From assembly GCA_963402885.1 (NCBI GenBank), contig OY727099.1, positions 11,458,001-11,522,000 of the forward strand: a DNA stretch of 64,000 nt, written 5' to 3'. This stretch comes from Antedon bifida. Its lineage: Eukaryota > Echinodermata > Crinoidea > Comatulida > Antedonidae. The position numbers and the translations under genes were made by a program. The notes under the pieces were generated by a model. That model saw only the letters and a program-made list of their open reading frames with translations. It searched no databases and was not told the DNA's origin. Below are positions 9,525 to 21,339 of the stretch, piece after piece (the first letter of the stretch is position 1; every line of letters starts with the position of its first letter).

Positions 9525-12224
9525 GATGAATCTCCTGTGACGTCACTGACGCGTTGCGGCGAGTTATATATCATGGAAACAAAATGATAGATGAGTGATG
9601 ATACAATTATTGCATGCAAATGGAACGGCTTAGGCACTGGACTAACATATTACGTCAAATGAAAGGAAGCCTAGACACGTGTACCGGCTGATTTGTGCGG
9701 TTAAACAGCCTTCTGTCATTCATATTAAACATGTTATGTTGTTTCAGCTTATTTACGATAGCCTTGGACATAAAGTGTCCTAAATATTTTATTCCATACA
9801 CTTCCAGAAAAAAAAACATCCTTTGCTGTCTTAGTAATAAATCGGTCTACTTGAACTTCTGTTTCAACTGAACCATGTACCAAGACCATGGCAATTTCCA
9901 ATAGAAATATGTAATACGCATGTTCTTTATTAAGTTAATTTGCATATTCACCTGTAATATGTTATTTAAACTGCATCTGTTTTATTCACACACTTGTAAT
10001 AATGTTATCCAGTACGACTTAAGGTATCTTTTGCATGTCACTAAAATCACATTGCTTGTATTGGAATTAAAGCATGTCAAGCTGAATAATGTGTAAGTAC
10101 TAGTTACAGGTAATGTTTCTATGGTAACTCTAAACCGCTCAAATTATGCGCGCTAACAAATCACGCGATCGACCAGATCCGACATTGTACGTAAATGCTA
10201 TTAGAGTTAGTTACCAAAAAAGGAGAGACGTTTTGATTGACTTTGACACTTTGATGGTTACCGGGAGGACATTATTTAGTGCTGTGACACCACCTAATCA
10301 AATACATAATGCCAATTTCGATAGGCCTAACCGTTTCTGATAGAACTATGTTAGCGAAATAATGTTAATTAATGATATAGTTCAGATATCAAACGGGAAC
10401 TCTCTGATGATGTTCAAAGTTTGATGTTGCATCTGACATATAGACCTACTTCTTAATAACATTCATGTCTTTTAATGATGAAAGTTCATCATAATTAATA
10501 ATCACGTCTTCAGGATAAACTTTCAAATGTTTAGAATGTTTGAAATATTTAAATGTCATCGTTATGCTTATATCATTAGTATTGTACGAAAATGTTAAAT
10601 TCAACAAAATGTTTCAAACTTTCCATATTATATTTTTTTAATTTTGAAGACCACTCTTAGTGGATCTTGTTAGTATAATTCTCCTACTACTATAATAATA
10701 CCACACTCTTGAAGCAAAAACGGTTTTTATTTCACGTAAATCATTTCATTTTTAAATCGTTACAAAATCGATAATTGATATGCTCAGCAGATAACATTTT
10801 CGATTTGCAGAAGTTTTTTCCTTCTAGCGAGTCGATAATGAATGGTTAAGTGCGTTGGCGTTATATATTTTTTTTAAATTGATTTTTTTTGTGGTTTAAA
10901 ATGTAATTTAATTTAAATTATCCGGCCAGCAAATAATACCATCATTGCCGTAAGCTTTAGCTCTACATTTAGCCTAATTGATTTAATATTTATCGACGTA
11001 CGTATTTTTGTCCTGGAAATGTCTAATAATTATCCTAGTATCTTGCCGAAATTGCAAAACATAACAAATATACGCCGACGACACAACCGACATTGTCTTG
11101 TTCATCAAATCGTTGATTTAAATAAAAATACAATTGACAGAAAAACTAACCAGCGCTGACCGTACTAAGTACGTAACCTAATTATGGATTAGGAAACCTG
11201 CAATCATAATGCAATCTTTCCAAATTATTTTTCTTTTATTGTACAACAGTACCAAAACCTGTGATGATTTATTATTATGGTGATTTTCAATATTTAATTA
11301 ATTTTGTAATTTCATTTTGAATATTTCAAACTAGATCAGTTTAAAGAAGTTCACATTTTTACTGTCAGCTTAGGTGCCACACACAAATTACCATCGAAGG
11401 AGCATTGGGTCTAGATTCGTTAACTGCGCATGCGTAATCTATTTTAAATACGAAATGCTCATTTGGCTGTTATGTGTTAGTAGAATGGAAAATACATAAT
11501 TGCGGCGGGAACGGAAGGGACAACTTGTCTGACCATAATGTCAATTTATATTACATTCTTTAATTGTGTTCCATTTAAATTCATAGCCGTTTCCTAAGCA
11601 CAAACATTTCGGGTGTGTTTTGTGGGAGACTTATTATCTCCTTCATATTTCGCCACAACAAACCAGGATTATAAAGGGTCCTAAAAAATACGAGTGATGG
11701 GTTCACGGTAACTGCCTCTTACTACCAGACTACAATCGACCTAAGACCAAGTCACATCATTGTAACACATAAAACGCATTTGATCACAATTTGTACGCGC
11801 AACGCACACTCACGTTGATCACAATTTGTACGCGCAACGCACACTCACGTTGATCACAATCATAGATATAACAACTCAGTCAACATCTTTTTTGATCTCC
11901 TTCAAATGCAAAAATCATTAAATAATCTTTTACTTGCGTTGAAAGTCACATTTTTTTTATTTTGAAGTAAAATGCCTTTCGCAGTATTGGTAAATGTTTC
12001 AAAGTATAATAAATCATGAGGAGGCGATTATACATCTTGCCAATAATTAACTATCTTAAGTCAATTCTTATTTTACATATCACATTTCTTCAACGCCTGA
12101 TTATTCTAGAATATGTAGGCCTGTCTCTATATAATCAATAAATATATTGGAAACATTTTTCTTCAAATTCGATTGAACCCATGCCAATAACATCTCGTTG
12201 ACACACATTTGCCCTACTATATAA
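9525..12224. other. Intergenic DNA, no gene seen
   Basis: AT-rich sequence with isolated CpG-dense words. A palindromic TGCGCATGCGTA (NRF1-site-like) lies at 11424-11435. No recognised exon. The open frame at 10146-10340 has no identifiable product. Confidence 0.45.
11781..11860. repeat. 35-base tandem duplication
   Basis: Two identical 35-base units starting TGATCACAATTTGTACGCGC and ending CACTCACGT, then ten bases of a third. The unit carries CGCAACGCACAC, resembling MITE family A words. Confidence 0.85.
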
Positions 12225-12366
12225 AGCTCTGTCTACACTATCAAACTAGTTTGACAAAAAAAGTGTCCAGATATGGTAGTGATATTCTTCAATATGACAT
12301 CATCATGTCCATATATGGGAATATCACATTTTTTGTCACATACAATTTGATAGTGTAGACAGTGAT
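12225..12366. mobile_element. MITE family B copy B3
   Basis: Left end AGCTCTGTCTACACTATC, right end GATAGTGTAGACAGTGAT, flanked by an exact TAA duplication (12222-12224 and 12367-12369). The two arms appear in opposite order to B1 (TAGTTTGAC on the left, TTTGTCACATACAATTTGA on the right), so it is inserted in reverse orientation. Confidence 0.85.
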
Positions 12367-12369
12367 TAA

Positions 12370-15160
12370 GAGAAAAAAACATGAATATAAGTAATTATAT
12401 GTGTATATATACTGTTTTTATGAATCTCAAAAAGGATCCACTTTTACATGACATGTTTACAGTACAGCCGAAAAAAATGTGATCTAGAAATGCAGATTTT
12501 ACATCGGTTCAGTTTAAAAAAAGTAAATAAACAAAAGTTAATGCCAATGAGAAAAAGAATAAGAAAGCCAATATTATATGTAAGCATTTAATGTATAAAC
12601 ATTCATCATTTAAATCAAACAGCAGATAAGTTCAAAATGGTTAGACGGACGGGCTGATAGATTCTGTCTATATATGACGTAGTCCGTGTGTACTTTCTTT
12701 GGAACTCGTCAAGTTTTGACGGATGGTTTATTTAGTTCCGTCAAATAACTTCAGTTAAAATGTTTCTGTACTGCTTTCCGGCGGCGTTATGATTTACGGT
12801 ATAAACTATACTTGATCGCTCAGTCATTTTATTATTTCGCCTGTTCCATTCTCCAGCTTCCTAATGTGAGATCAATTACATTCCGGTTGTTTAACGTTAC
12901 TATTCCATTTGCCACACACACATTGTTTCTTCGTCCTCCTCTCTGTCCCTTTTTTCATTTCTTCTCTATGATAATCATAAGCCCATATCATTTTATCAGC
13001 CTCTTTCATCCTTGTATTTTGTTCCTCGCTTCGTTCTCCTCCTCCAGTTCCCTGTCATCATCATCCTCATCATCCTCAAGCCTGTGATATCAAGTAACGT
13101 CTTAAGATGTTACACTTATTTATCTATTTTCAATTTTGTCAAACAAGCTATCCAGGAGTTTATTCTTTGAAGTGTGATATTTCGATGTACAAATTCCTCC
13201 GTCCACATGAGTCGACGTCGGAAGATATTCAAAGAAAGAACAGTTGCATTTTTTATCAGTGTGAATACACTGTGTACTAAATATTTCTGTCAAAAATATC
13301 AGTGGGAAGACAAGCGTGTGATTAAATCGCTCACAGTTGTATATTTTGAGTGTTTGTTGTGATTCCTCTTCAGAGATATTTATTCGTATCTCGCGCCTAC
13401 TGTGCGACACCATGAGCAACGCATACGCACCTACTATGACGACGTGCGCATGTGCAATTTAAACGCTTATTTCAAGTACACGCGTCTCTTTTTTATTATT
13501 GTGTAATTACTATTTTGGTGGAATAGTTTTCAAGGTTATAAAATCACTTTCATTTCTCTTGCGGTAAAACGAATGAATGTTTTGTAAACCAGTCTGTTGA
13601 TTCAGCAAATAATCTCAGCTAGTAATGTTTTTCGAAATCAGTTTTGAAAGTAGAATTAAGTTAAGAAATGTATTAGATTTAATTCTTCGAGATAACAAAT
13701 TGAATTTTGAATATTATTTTAGACACTCAAGTTCGGTTAACTAGCTCGGTGTCTAGTCATCATAAGACATAAATCTAATACAGATAAATATTAGCCTAAA
13801 TTTCATACATTATTTTGTTAAATTATAACAAAACTCATTGACATAATACTATTTTTATCTTTATACATTTAGAACTCCAAGAATATTTGGCCAACATAAT
13901 AAATACATTTAAGAGATATACAGTTTGAGTTGACCCGATAAAAACAGCCTAGTGGTGAATCAACGGCATTCGTGCCTTCACTCGATAATTTCATATTATG
14001 AATAATGCATGGTTACTGCCTGTAAGCCAGCTACAATTTCCAAACACTGACCATATCTCCATAATTTCTCATAAATTTGTAGTAAGCGTATCTTCTCTAT
14101 CAATTTTGATATTGAATTGTTACCTGATAGCGTAGACATTTTTTGATGCATATACAAGGAATTATTTTAATGCTTTGGTTATATTGCTGTAACACAATGA
14201 TGAATATCAGCCCGGATTTCGCCAAAGCATGTGGGTAAGTCATATTATAATCTGCTATGTAATGTACATTGGTTTTTGTATGTGCAGGGCGACAATGAAA
14301 CATGTATCATCTACAATACAATGGGTGATTCTTGTAATGAATTTAGGCCTATAAAATACTGACGCTGTATTGCGGAATCTGATACTACTGGATGTATAAT
14401 GCCAAATGTGGAGATACAGTAAAAATACAGAGAATCGCATGACAGGATAAAACATGGTTATTTAAACTTAATTCCCGTAAAGAAATAAGCGCAAAACACA
14501 AGTAATTCGATCAATCACAAGCGATGGATTATTCAAACTTGTCGCGCCGTTGGTCAACTCGCTTGCGTTACGCATACGTTCTTACGTTGTGTCCTTGGGA
14601 GCCAAACTGAAGAATTGCTCGAAACAAATGCGTTTAATGTGCTCATTTTGTAACAAGGTTCATGACTATTTAATTGTTCATAATTAATATTATTAGTTTA
14701 TATGTTTACTGTGTAAGTACGACTGCTGCTCGTTGTTGTGCGTATAATTACTGTATAATGAGAAATGACCATTTAGAAGTATACCATAATCGGCAAAATA
14801 ACCTAATAAACGTTGCAATAGAATTCAATAACACTAATGTATAATTATATTGTATTGTACTTTTCTATAGACACTAATTCGACCTTTTCATGTAAATTTA
14901 ATTCCACAATTGTTACGTAATTACCGTATAATAATACATCGTGAATAAGCCCGCAATAGTTTAATGAATCATAATGAACTGAATTGATATGATGTGTATA
15001 TTGTATATATAATTACTGTTGTGAATAACAATCACTGTCAATTGCTAATATTTATTATTTAATTCATTAAACATTTTACTAAAGACAGATTTCCAGAGGC
15101 GCACCGCAGATGGTAGAAAAAGAAATGATAATTAAAAAAAACCCCCACAGAATACATTAA
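12370..15160. other. Intergenic DNA, no gene seen
   Basis: AT-rich. A pyrimidine-rich stretch at 12940-13080 with TCATCATCC repeats produces a serine-rich frame with no gene character. Frames at 13120-13419 and 14100-14455 are unrecognised and unsupported. Confidence 0.45.
14474..14608. mobile_element. MITE family A copy A5 (degenerate)
   Basis: Body words AAGTAATTCGATCAATCACA, AGCGATGGATTATTCAAACT and TTGGTCAACTCGCTTGCGTT are in family order. It ends GTCCTTGGGAGCCAAACT; the terminal repeats are eroded. Confidence 0.7.
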
Positions 15161-15163
15161 ACA

Positions 15164-15750
15164 ACTAGAGGGTACTCCGAGAGTACAAACCTCCGCCTAC
15201 TGTAAAATTCCCCTACATAAAATGCCCCCTGAATATTTTTTTTTTACATTTTTTTTTATTAGTTCTAAGTGTAAATATGTTAACTGCACACTACAAAGTT
15301 GTGGATGACAGTGTGGTGTAATGGTTATGTATCCAGCTTCTCACAGTTGAGATCACTGGTTCAAGTCCCACTGAGGTTTTTTTTTTTTATTATTTTTTTA
15401 TTTCTTTTTTTTAGTTTTTTGTGGACCTTGATCTTTGACCCTGACTCTTCAAAATTTAACCACAATTATATGATGTGTCATTGATCATTGTGGCTAAGTT
15501 TGGTGAGAATCGGATAAAAACTGTGGTCTCTAGGCAGTAAAATAGTTTTGTGTTAGTTGTGACCTTGACCTATGACCTTTTCCCCTCAAATTCGAACTCG
15601 TCCGAGGTTTTGGGGCATAGATCATTGTTGCCAAATTTGGTGAGAATCGGATAAAAACTGTGGCCTCCAGGCTGTTCACAGACACACAAACACACACACA
15701 AACACACAAACATACAGGGGTGAAAACATAACCTCCTTGGCGGAGGTAAT
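15164..15750 (+). mobile_element. tRNA-like SINE relic bounded by CCTCCGCC/GGCGGAGG
   Basis: Starts CTAGAGGGTACTCCGAGAG followed by CAAACCTCCGCC, and ends CCTCCTTGGCGGAGGTAAT, so the boundaries are inverted. Inside, 15306-15377 has a tRNA-like polymerase III promoter: A box TGGTGTAATGG at 15314-15324 and B box GGTTCAAGTCC at 15358-15368, then a poly(T) run. Two related segments follow (TTTGGTGAGAATCGGATAAA at about 15498 and 15638), then ACACAAACACAC repeats. This resembles widespread invertebrate SINE sequences from general knowledge; the exact family is not determined. Confidence 0.7.
15306..15377 (+). pseudogene. tRNA-derived SINE head
   Basis: A and B box consensus words are 33 bases apart, but the T stem flanking TTCAAGT does not pair well (ACTGG against CCCAC), so it is not a functional tRNA. 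It fits the head of a SINE. Confidence 0.55.
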
Positions 15751-16817
15751 GAAGATAAAGCACACGCTGATTCAGAATTACCAGTGACGTGTAATCCAGA
15801 GAGGGCGCATACATACACTTTACGCGCGCGTACAAAACGCCGTGGTATTGTGTATCATGAAGCACATCAAGTGTGCTGTGTCCCTTAGTGACGTCACTTG
15901 AAATGTATGCAATTTTAAGCCATATCACCAGATCTATAATTGTCGGCAATGTTACAAAGGTTGAACATTTCAACACTTGTAACACATGTATGTCATGGTG
16001 TTATAATAACATTAATGGCGTACTATGTATGTTATGTTAATACCTATGTTAATACCTATGTTACTACCTATACTAATAGTACTAATAGTAGCACAATTTC
16101 AGATTTATCGCGATGGCGGGTGCAAAGAAAAAACATTTTTTTAAATATATTATTTATTCACTCAGTAAAGAAATGTATTTGTTTTTATATTTTATAATAA
16201 TGTACGATTAAACGCAGTAAAACATTTAATACTTTGTTGAAACTGTCACACAGTCAATTGACATAATATAGTAGCACGTGACGATACAAAGACGACTTTT
16301 TTATTTTTTGTAATTATTAACACAAACCGTTGTATATATAAATGACTTACTATTTTTATATCACAATGAATCAAAATAAAATGAGTTCTACCACATTAAG
16401 AACACAATGAGAATCGATTAAAACAGATCGACAAAAGCAATGTCAACATTTAACATCTATTTTCAGCAAACTTTTTTTATTCTATTCTAAATAAGGAGAT
16501 TTTTCAAATATAAGTATGTTTATTCGTTCGGTGTTATTGGCGTATAACTATACATTGATTGATCGATTCAGTTATTTTAGAAATCAAATTAACATATACA
16601 GTAAGTGACACAAAGAAAAAAATAACAAAGAAAAGACACACTAATACATTATTGGACAGAGATAAGCCAGAATCTAATACAACGACGAGAGCTCTATTTT
16701 TGTACAGGTGTTTTTGAACGTAAATTAAAATGATTCATTTATAGACCGAGGACATAAAAGAAGAAGAAGAAGAAGGTTTCTGTTACGGTATTTTGAAAAA
16801 GGTTCAAAATCTGTTGA

Positions 16818-16905
16818 AGCCCCTGTCCACACTATCCAACTTTATGTGACAAAAAAATGTGATGTATGATATCACTACCATATTTGGGCATATCGCTACC
16901 ATATT
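16818..16905. mobile_element. MITE family B copy B4 (right end missing)
   Basis: Left end AGCCCCTGTCCACACTATCC then AACTTTATGTGACAAAAAAA and TGTGATGTATGATATCACTA. The right arm stops after CTACCATATTTTG. Confidence 0.7.
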
Positions 16906-17293
16906 TTGTCTTCTTGTATTTTACCTTCTTGATGTTAATTTTATCAAATTTGTTTTTATGTATTAATAAAGAATTGAATTATATGGTAAGAGTGCGAAGA
17001 AGTCAAATTATCGATACATACAGATTGAACATATCAATTAATCTTGATGAATCGGCGCCAAATGATTTATGCCGACCTTTTCAAATGATTTTAACATTTT
17101 GTTTTCATAATATTATTGTTACCGTTTTATTGCAGGAACTATATATAATTTATAGCACCAACTTGTAATTGTATTTACTATCGTTAATTTGGAATCTAGG
17201 CCATCTTATGTGTTAAAGTAGGTATACAAAGTAAAGGTAAAAGGTGTAATATAAAATACACAGTTCCATTACAACAAATGATACTATTAATCA

Positions 17294-17418
17294 AGGAGTT
17301 GCGCGTATCGCAATTAATTTGACCAATTACAACGCGATTGACCATCCGAAATGTCGCTTGTGATTGGTCAAATCACTTTACGTTATTGCATTACGTCGCG
17401 TCCAAGTGTTACCAAGCT
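17294..17418. mobile_element. MITE family A copy A6 (left end eroded)
   Basis: GCGCGTATCGCAATTAATTTG then ACCAATTACAACGCGATTG, the arm GTCGCTTGTGATTGGTCAAA, and the right end GTGTTACCAAGCT. Confidence 0.7.
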
Positions 17419-17419
17419 T

Positions 17420-18679
17420 TGGAGGATAACATGCATATTTTCAACACCTTTCATTTCTCGGATACAAAGATTGTGGAGTACGGTTAAATGATGACGACAG
17501 GATGATTTGTATTATGTATGATTTATTTTAAAGAGTTAAGCAGTCTATCATCGCCGAATGTCCAGCGTGTAACATGAATGTTTGACATGGCTTTACAATA
17601 AACCTGCAGGTGTAGAGTAACTAGACCCCGTAACCTAATAACCATTCACATCTTTGGCATATTTTTCCCTTAAATGAAATTGTATGTTCACCTTGCCATG
17701 CAGAAAAAAAGAAGTTCAAATTCGTTATTAAAATTACGCGTGAAAACAAAATTAACCAATCAAATACGATCATTAATTCACAAGGGACGAAGATAACAAC
17801 TTAATTAACCAATCAAATACGCCGTTAGAAAAATAGACCGCCATAACTACTTCACCACACACAGTAAAAGTACGCAGAGTAGATTGTTCATCAACCAATC
17901 AAACGCGTTGTTTTAAAAGCACACGTGACTCACACATAAAACTACCATTAAACTACATTGCTCCCACCACACAGTTGGATATGAGTTTTTATTTCAAATG
18001 TGATTATGTAGCAGCCGATAGGTAAACTAGTCATGAATGCGATGATCAATTTGTATCTTGACGACGGATAATTCAAACGCGCGCGGCGTGTGTCGCGTCA
18101 ACTGATGAGCTACGCGTGAATTTAGGATAACTTTTATTTCTATTATTGGATCATTTTTCTTATTAAAAAGGTAGTTTAAAACTGAAAACACGGTAAGATG
18201 TTTTAACCTAAGTTATAGTTTATAGTAAATCTCCATGTATTTTATAAGAAATAATTTTATTTAAATTAGTTAGCAGATCATTTCCGTATTAGGGCCTTAC
18301 GTGGTTTGTCTCTTCGAAAGAGTAATTTATGTCCCATTCAATCAAGATAACTTTGTGTGCAATAAGTAACCTTTTATGTCTAAGCTGCACCCAACACAAA
18401 TTGGGCAAATTGAGAACAAGCACTTGGCACTGACAATGAAAAACTCGTTGTAAATATTAATAACGAAAACATTTTGTTGTATGTTGTAAGGAAGAGTGAG
18501 ATTAATTTCATTGTTCCCTGTTCTGTTCTCTGTATTAAATTATTATTTTTGTTATCGTTTCTATAGAACGCAATCCATCATAATTACCGTCTACCAGTAA
18601 TGTATATCATTACGCATGCGCAGTCTACTATTATTTATAGTAATTATGCACTTATATTATTGGAACCGAAATTAATGTC
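17420..18679. other. Intergenic DNA with scattered CCAAT-like words
   Basis: No exon recognised. Three spaced copies of TTAACCAATCAAATACG-type words occur at about 17752-17770, 17802-17822 and 17892-17908 (AACCAATCAAA), a loose local repetition. TACGCATGCGCA, NRF1-site-like, lies at 18611-18622. Confidence 0.4.
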
Positions 18680-18931
18680 ACTTTTTCGATATTAGCTTTA
18701 TAATGCTGCATATACCTTATTACTTTTTCTATATTAGCTTTATAATGCTGCATATACCTTATCACCTTTTCTATATTAGCTTTATAATGCTGCATATACC
18801 TTATCACTTTTTCTATATTAGCTTTATAATGCTGCATATACCTTATCACTTTTTCTATATTAGCTTTATAATGCTGCATATACCTTATCACTTTTTCTAT
18901 ATTAGCTTTATAATGCTGCATATACTTTATT
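18680..18931. repeat. 42-base tandem array, six units
   Basis: Six units of 42 bases, starting ACTTTTTCTATATTAGCTTT and ending GCTGCATATACCTTATC, with few differences. Because 42 is a multiple of three, both strands show long open frames made of an identical 14-residue period. These are not genes: no similarity, no bias, and the frames end where the array ends. Confidence 0.93.
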
Positions 18932-19696
18932 ACTTTGAATTTAGCATATTTAACAATATTAGAAGCTACATATTATTTCGATAAAGTTTCAACTTACGAA
19001 GTATATTGTGTAAAATACTTATATAACCAATTTGTAATTACATTTTTTATTAGGTCTTGAACAGTACAGTATTTTTTATTATTTCTTTTTATAGACAAAT
19101 ATAGAACACCGGTAGCAGTAAATCATATATTTCATATTTACAACATTTGTTGTTTGTGTTCATAATGACAACGTTTTGTTTATAAACTGTTCTTGTTTAT
19201 GATCATAATTGCAACGTTTTGTGCTTTTAATCTTTAATTCTCAAATAATAATTAGTTTATAAAACTGTTTTCCTGATCATATCGGCATTCACCAGCAGCA
19301 GCAGGATAAAATGATATATAATATTTATATATTCAACAGCTGCATCGTGAATAATTCTGAAATTATTGTTATGGAGGTTATTATTATGATTCTAGTGCGT
19401 ACATTTCTCGTCGTCGTTTGCGATGCAATTTTATATTTCGATATTTGCAAATCAACCACCATCAGGCTGTTCTTGTTTGCCAGGGTTCGTTTCCAGGTCA
19501 TAACCAAGGACAATTTTATCAAGACAGCTTTGTTGAAAGTTATTAGGAAAATACGTTGATTTCTAATATTTAGTAAGTATTGCAGACCGGTAAAGAAGTA
19601 TTACTGTAGTTATATAACTAATTAAAAATAACCAAAAGGTGCAAACTTTTGTAATACGTTATGTGTCAAAATACCCGACAAGGACACATCAGCATT

Positions 19697-19808
19697 TTGA
19701 CGCGCTACGCGATACTATATGAATTTGACGCGCTACGCGATACTATATGAATTTGACGCGCTACGCGATACTATATCATTATGACGCGCTACGCGGTACT
19801 ATATATCA
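19697..19808. repeat. 28-base tandem array, four units
   Basis: Units TTGACGCGCTACGCGATACT plus ATATGAAT at 19697, 19725, 19753 and 19781, the last two slightly diverged. The unit contains the TTGACGCGC word that recurs across the window. Confidence 0.9.
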
Positions 19809-20816
19809 ATTTAAGCGTGCGCATCTTGCCACTTATCCTTGAAGTTTTTAAATTTCTATTCTATAGGTAGATTACGCTTTTTGAAAAAGTGTGTCAAAAT
19901 TAATCTTGTTTCTGTTTTTCTAGATGATTGCTAATATGTTAACGAATACTTAAAGTTTATATTATTGTTATTGTGGTTATATTTAAGTCATCTTTGAAGA
20001 TTACAATTTAAAACACAATAATGTATTATTAATGAGTTTTAAAAGTTGTCTGGCGCCCTCTTACTATGATATATTTCTTAAAACATACTTTCAAAATAAA
20101 CCTCTCACCCCATTTAAAATAATAATAATAATACATTAAAACCTTGGATGACATGTTAATGGTTCTTGTATACACTTTCATATTTAATACTTTTTTTATT
20201 TATTTACTATAAACTTTGTAAACCCCTATTGGTCCAATTTTGATTTCAGTGAATCAATGTGTCTCATTAGCAGCGACATTATGACGGGCGGGAAAGGTGT
20301 CTTACGTGTATGATGCATCGCAAGTGACCTTTGTAAATCTTGGTGACATGTGATATAACATTAATGTGGCAATCCAATTTATTCTGTGATTGGTTTTGGG
20401 TAGATCGATCCGATTTCACAGATCAATATTATAAATAATGATTATTTTAATCTTTAACGTGATTATATATTTCCATTTTAAGAAATAATTTGTAATATGA
20501 GGTATATTGATGGATTTGTATCCTTACACTTATGTGTGTTGTCATTACACATTTAATTTGCATTTCAGACATATATTCTTAGGTAATTTGGTTTATGGGT
20601 AATGATCGCTAATTTGTAAAGTGGGTTTATCACAAAATATAACAAAAAGCCTAAACGCGACCTAAATATCGTCGAATTAATGACAGTAGGAGCATACGTA
20701 CGTGTACATACATTCTATATAATTAATAACACTAGCCTAGGCCTTATTGTCATCGCCCACCACTCTTTACAAAAGGTTTACTCACACGCGCGTTCAATCT
20801 AGTGACCACACGTTTA

Positions 20817-21339
20817 TGTACCGGAGTTACACAACCAGTGTACCGGAGTTACACAACCAGTGTCCCAGAGTTACACAACCAGTGTCTCAGAGTTACACAA
20901 CCAGTGTCCCAGAGTTACACAACCAGTGTCTCAGAGTTACACATCAGTGTACAGGAGTTACACAACCAGTGTCCCAGAGTTACACAACCAGTGTACCGGA
21001 GTTACACAACCAGTGTACAGGAGTTACACAACCAGTGTCCCAGAGTTACACAACCAGTGACGTGTACCGGAGTTACACAACCAGTGTCCCAGAGTTACAC
21101 AACCAGTGTACCGGAGTTACACAACCAGTGTACCGGAGTTACACAACCAGTGTACAGGAGTTACACAACCAGTGTCCCAGATTTACACAACCAGTGTCCC
21201 AGAGTTACACAACCAGTGTACCGGAGTTACACAACCAGTGTACCGGAGTTACACAACCAGTGTACCGGAGTTACACAACCAGTGTCCCAGAGTTACACAA
21301 CCAGTGTACCGGAGTTATAAATAACCAGTGTCCCAGTTA
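20817..21339. repeat. 22-base minisatellite, about 23 units
   Basis: Tandem GAGTTACACAACCAGTGT with a four-base variable tail (CCCA, ACCG, ACAG, CTCA). Irregular units occur near 20943 (shortened), 21060 (insertion of ACG) and 21316 (GAGTTATAAATAACC). The period of 22 cycles through all three frames and the unit has no stop on the plus strand, so overlapping open frames up to 198 codons arise. No spacer diversity, so not a CRISPR array. Confidence 0.94.

Noticed and set aside
9251-9540. Three overlapping frames on a GA-rich tract
   Set aside because: Products of a polypurine tract, open on both strands because of composition.
12812-13087. 91-codon frame with serine-rich tail
   Set aside because: Pyrimidine-rich low-complexity sequence (TCATCATCC) explains it; no recognised domain.
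15306-15377. Functional tRNA gene
   Set aside because: A and B boxes are present, but the T stem does not pair and the head sits inside a SINE-like repeat.
18652-18984. Two opposite 89-93 codon frames as genes
   Set aside because: Both come from a 42-base tandem array whose period is a multiple of three.
20817-21339. CRISPR-like array
   Set aside because: There are no unique spacers of constant length; units are directly adjacent, and the genome is eukaryotic.
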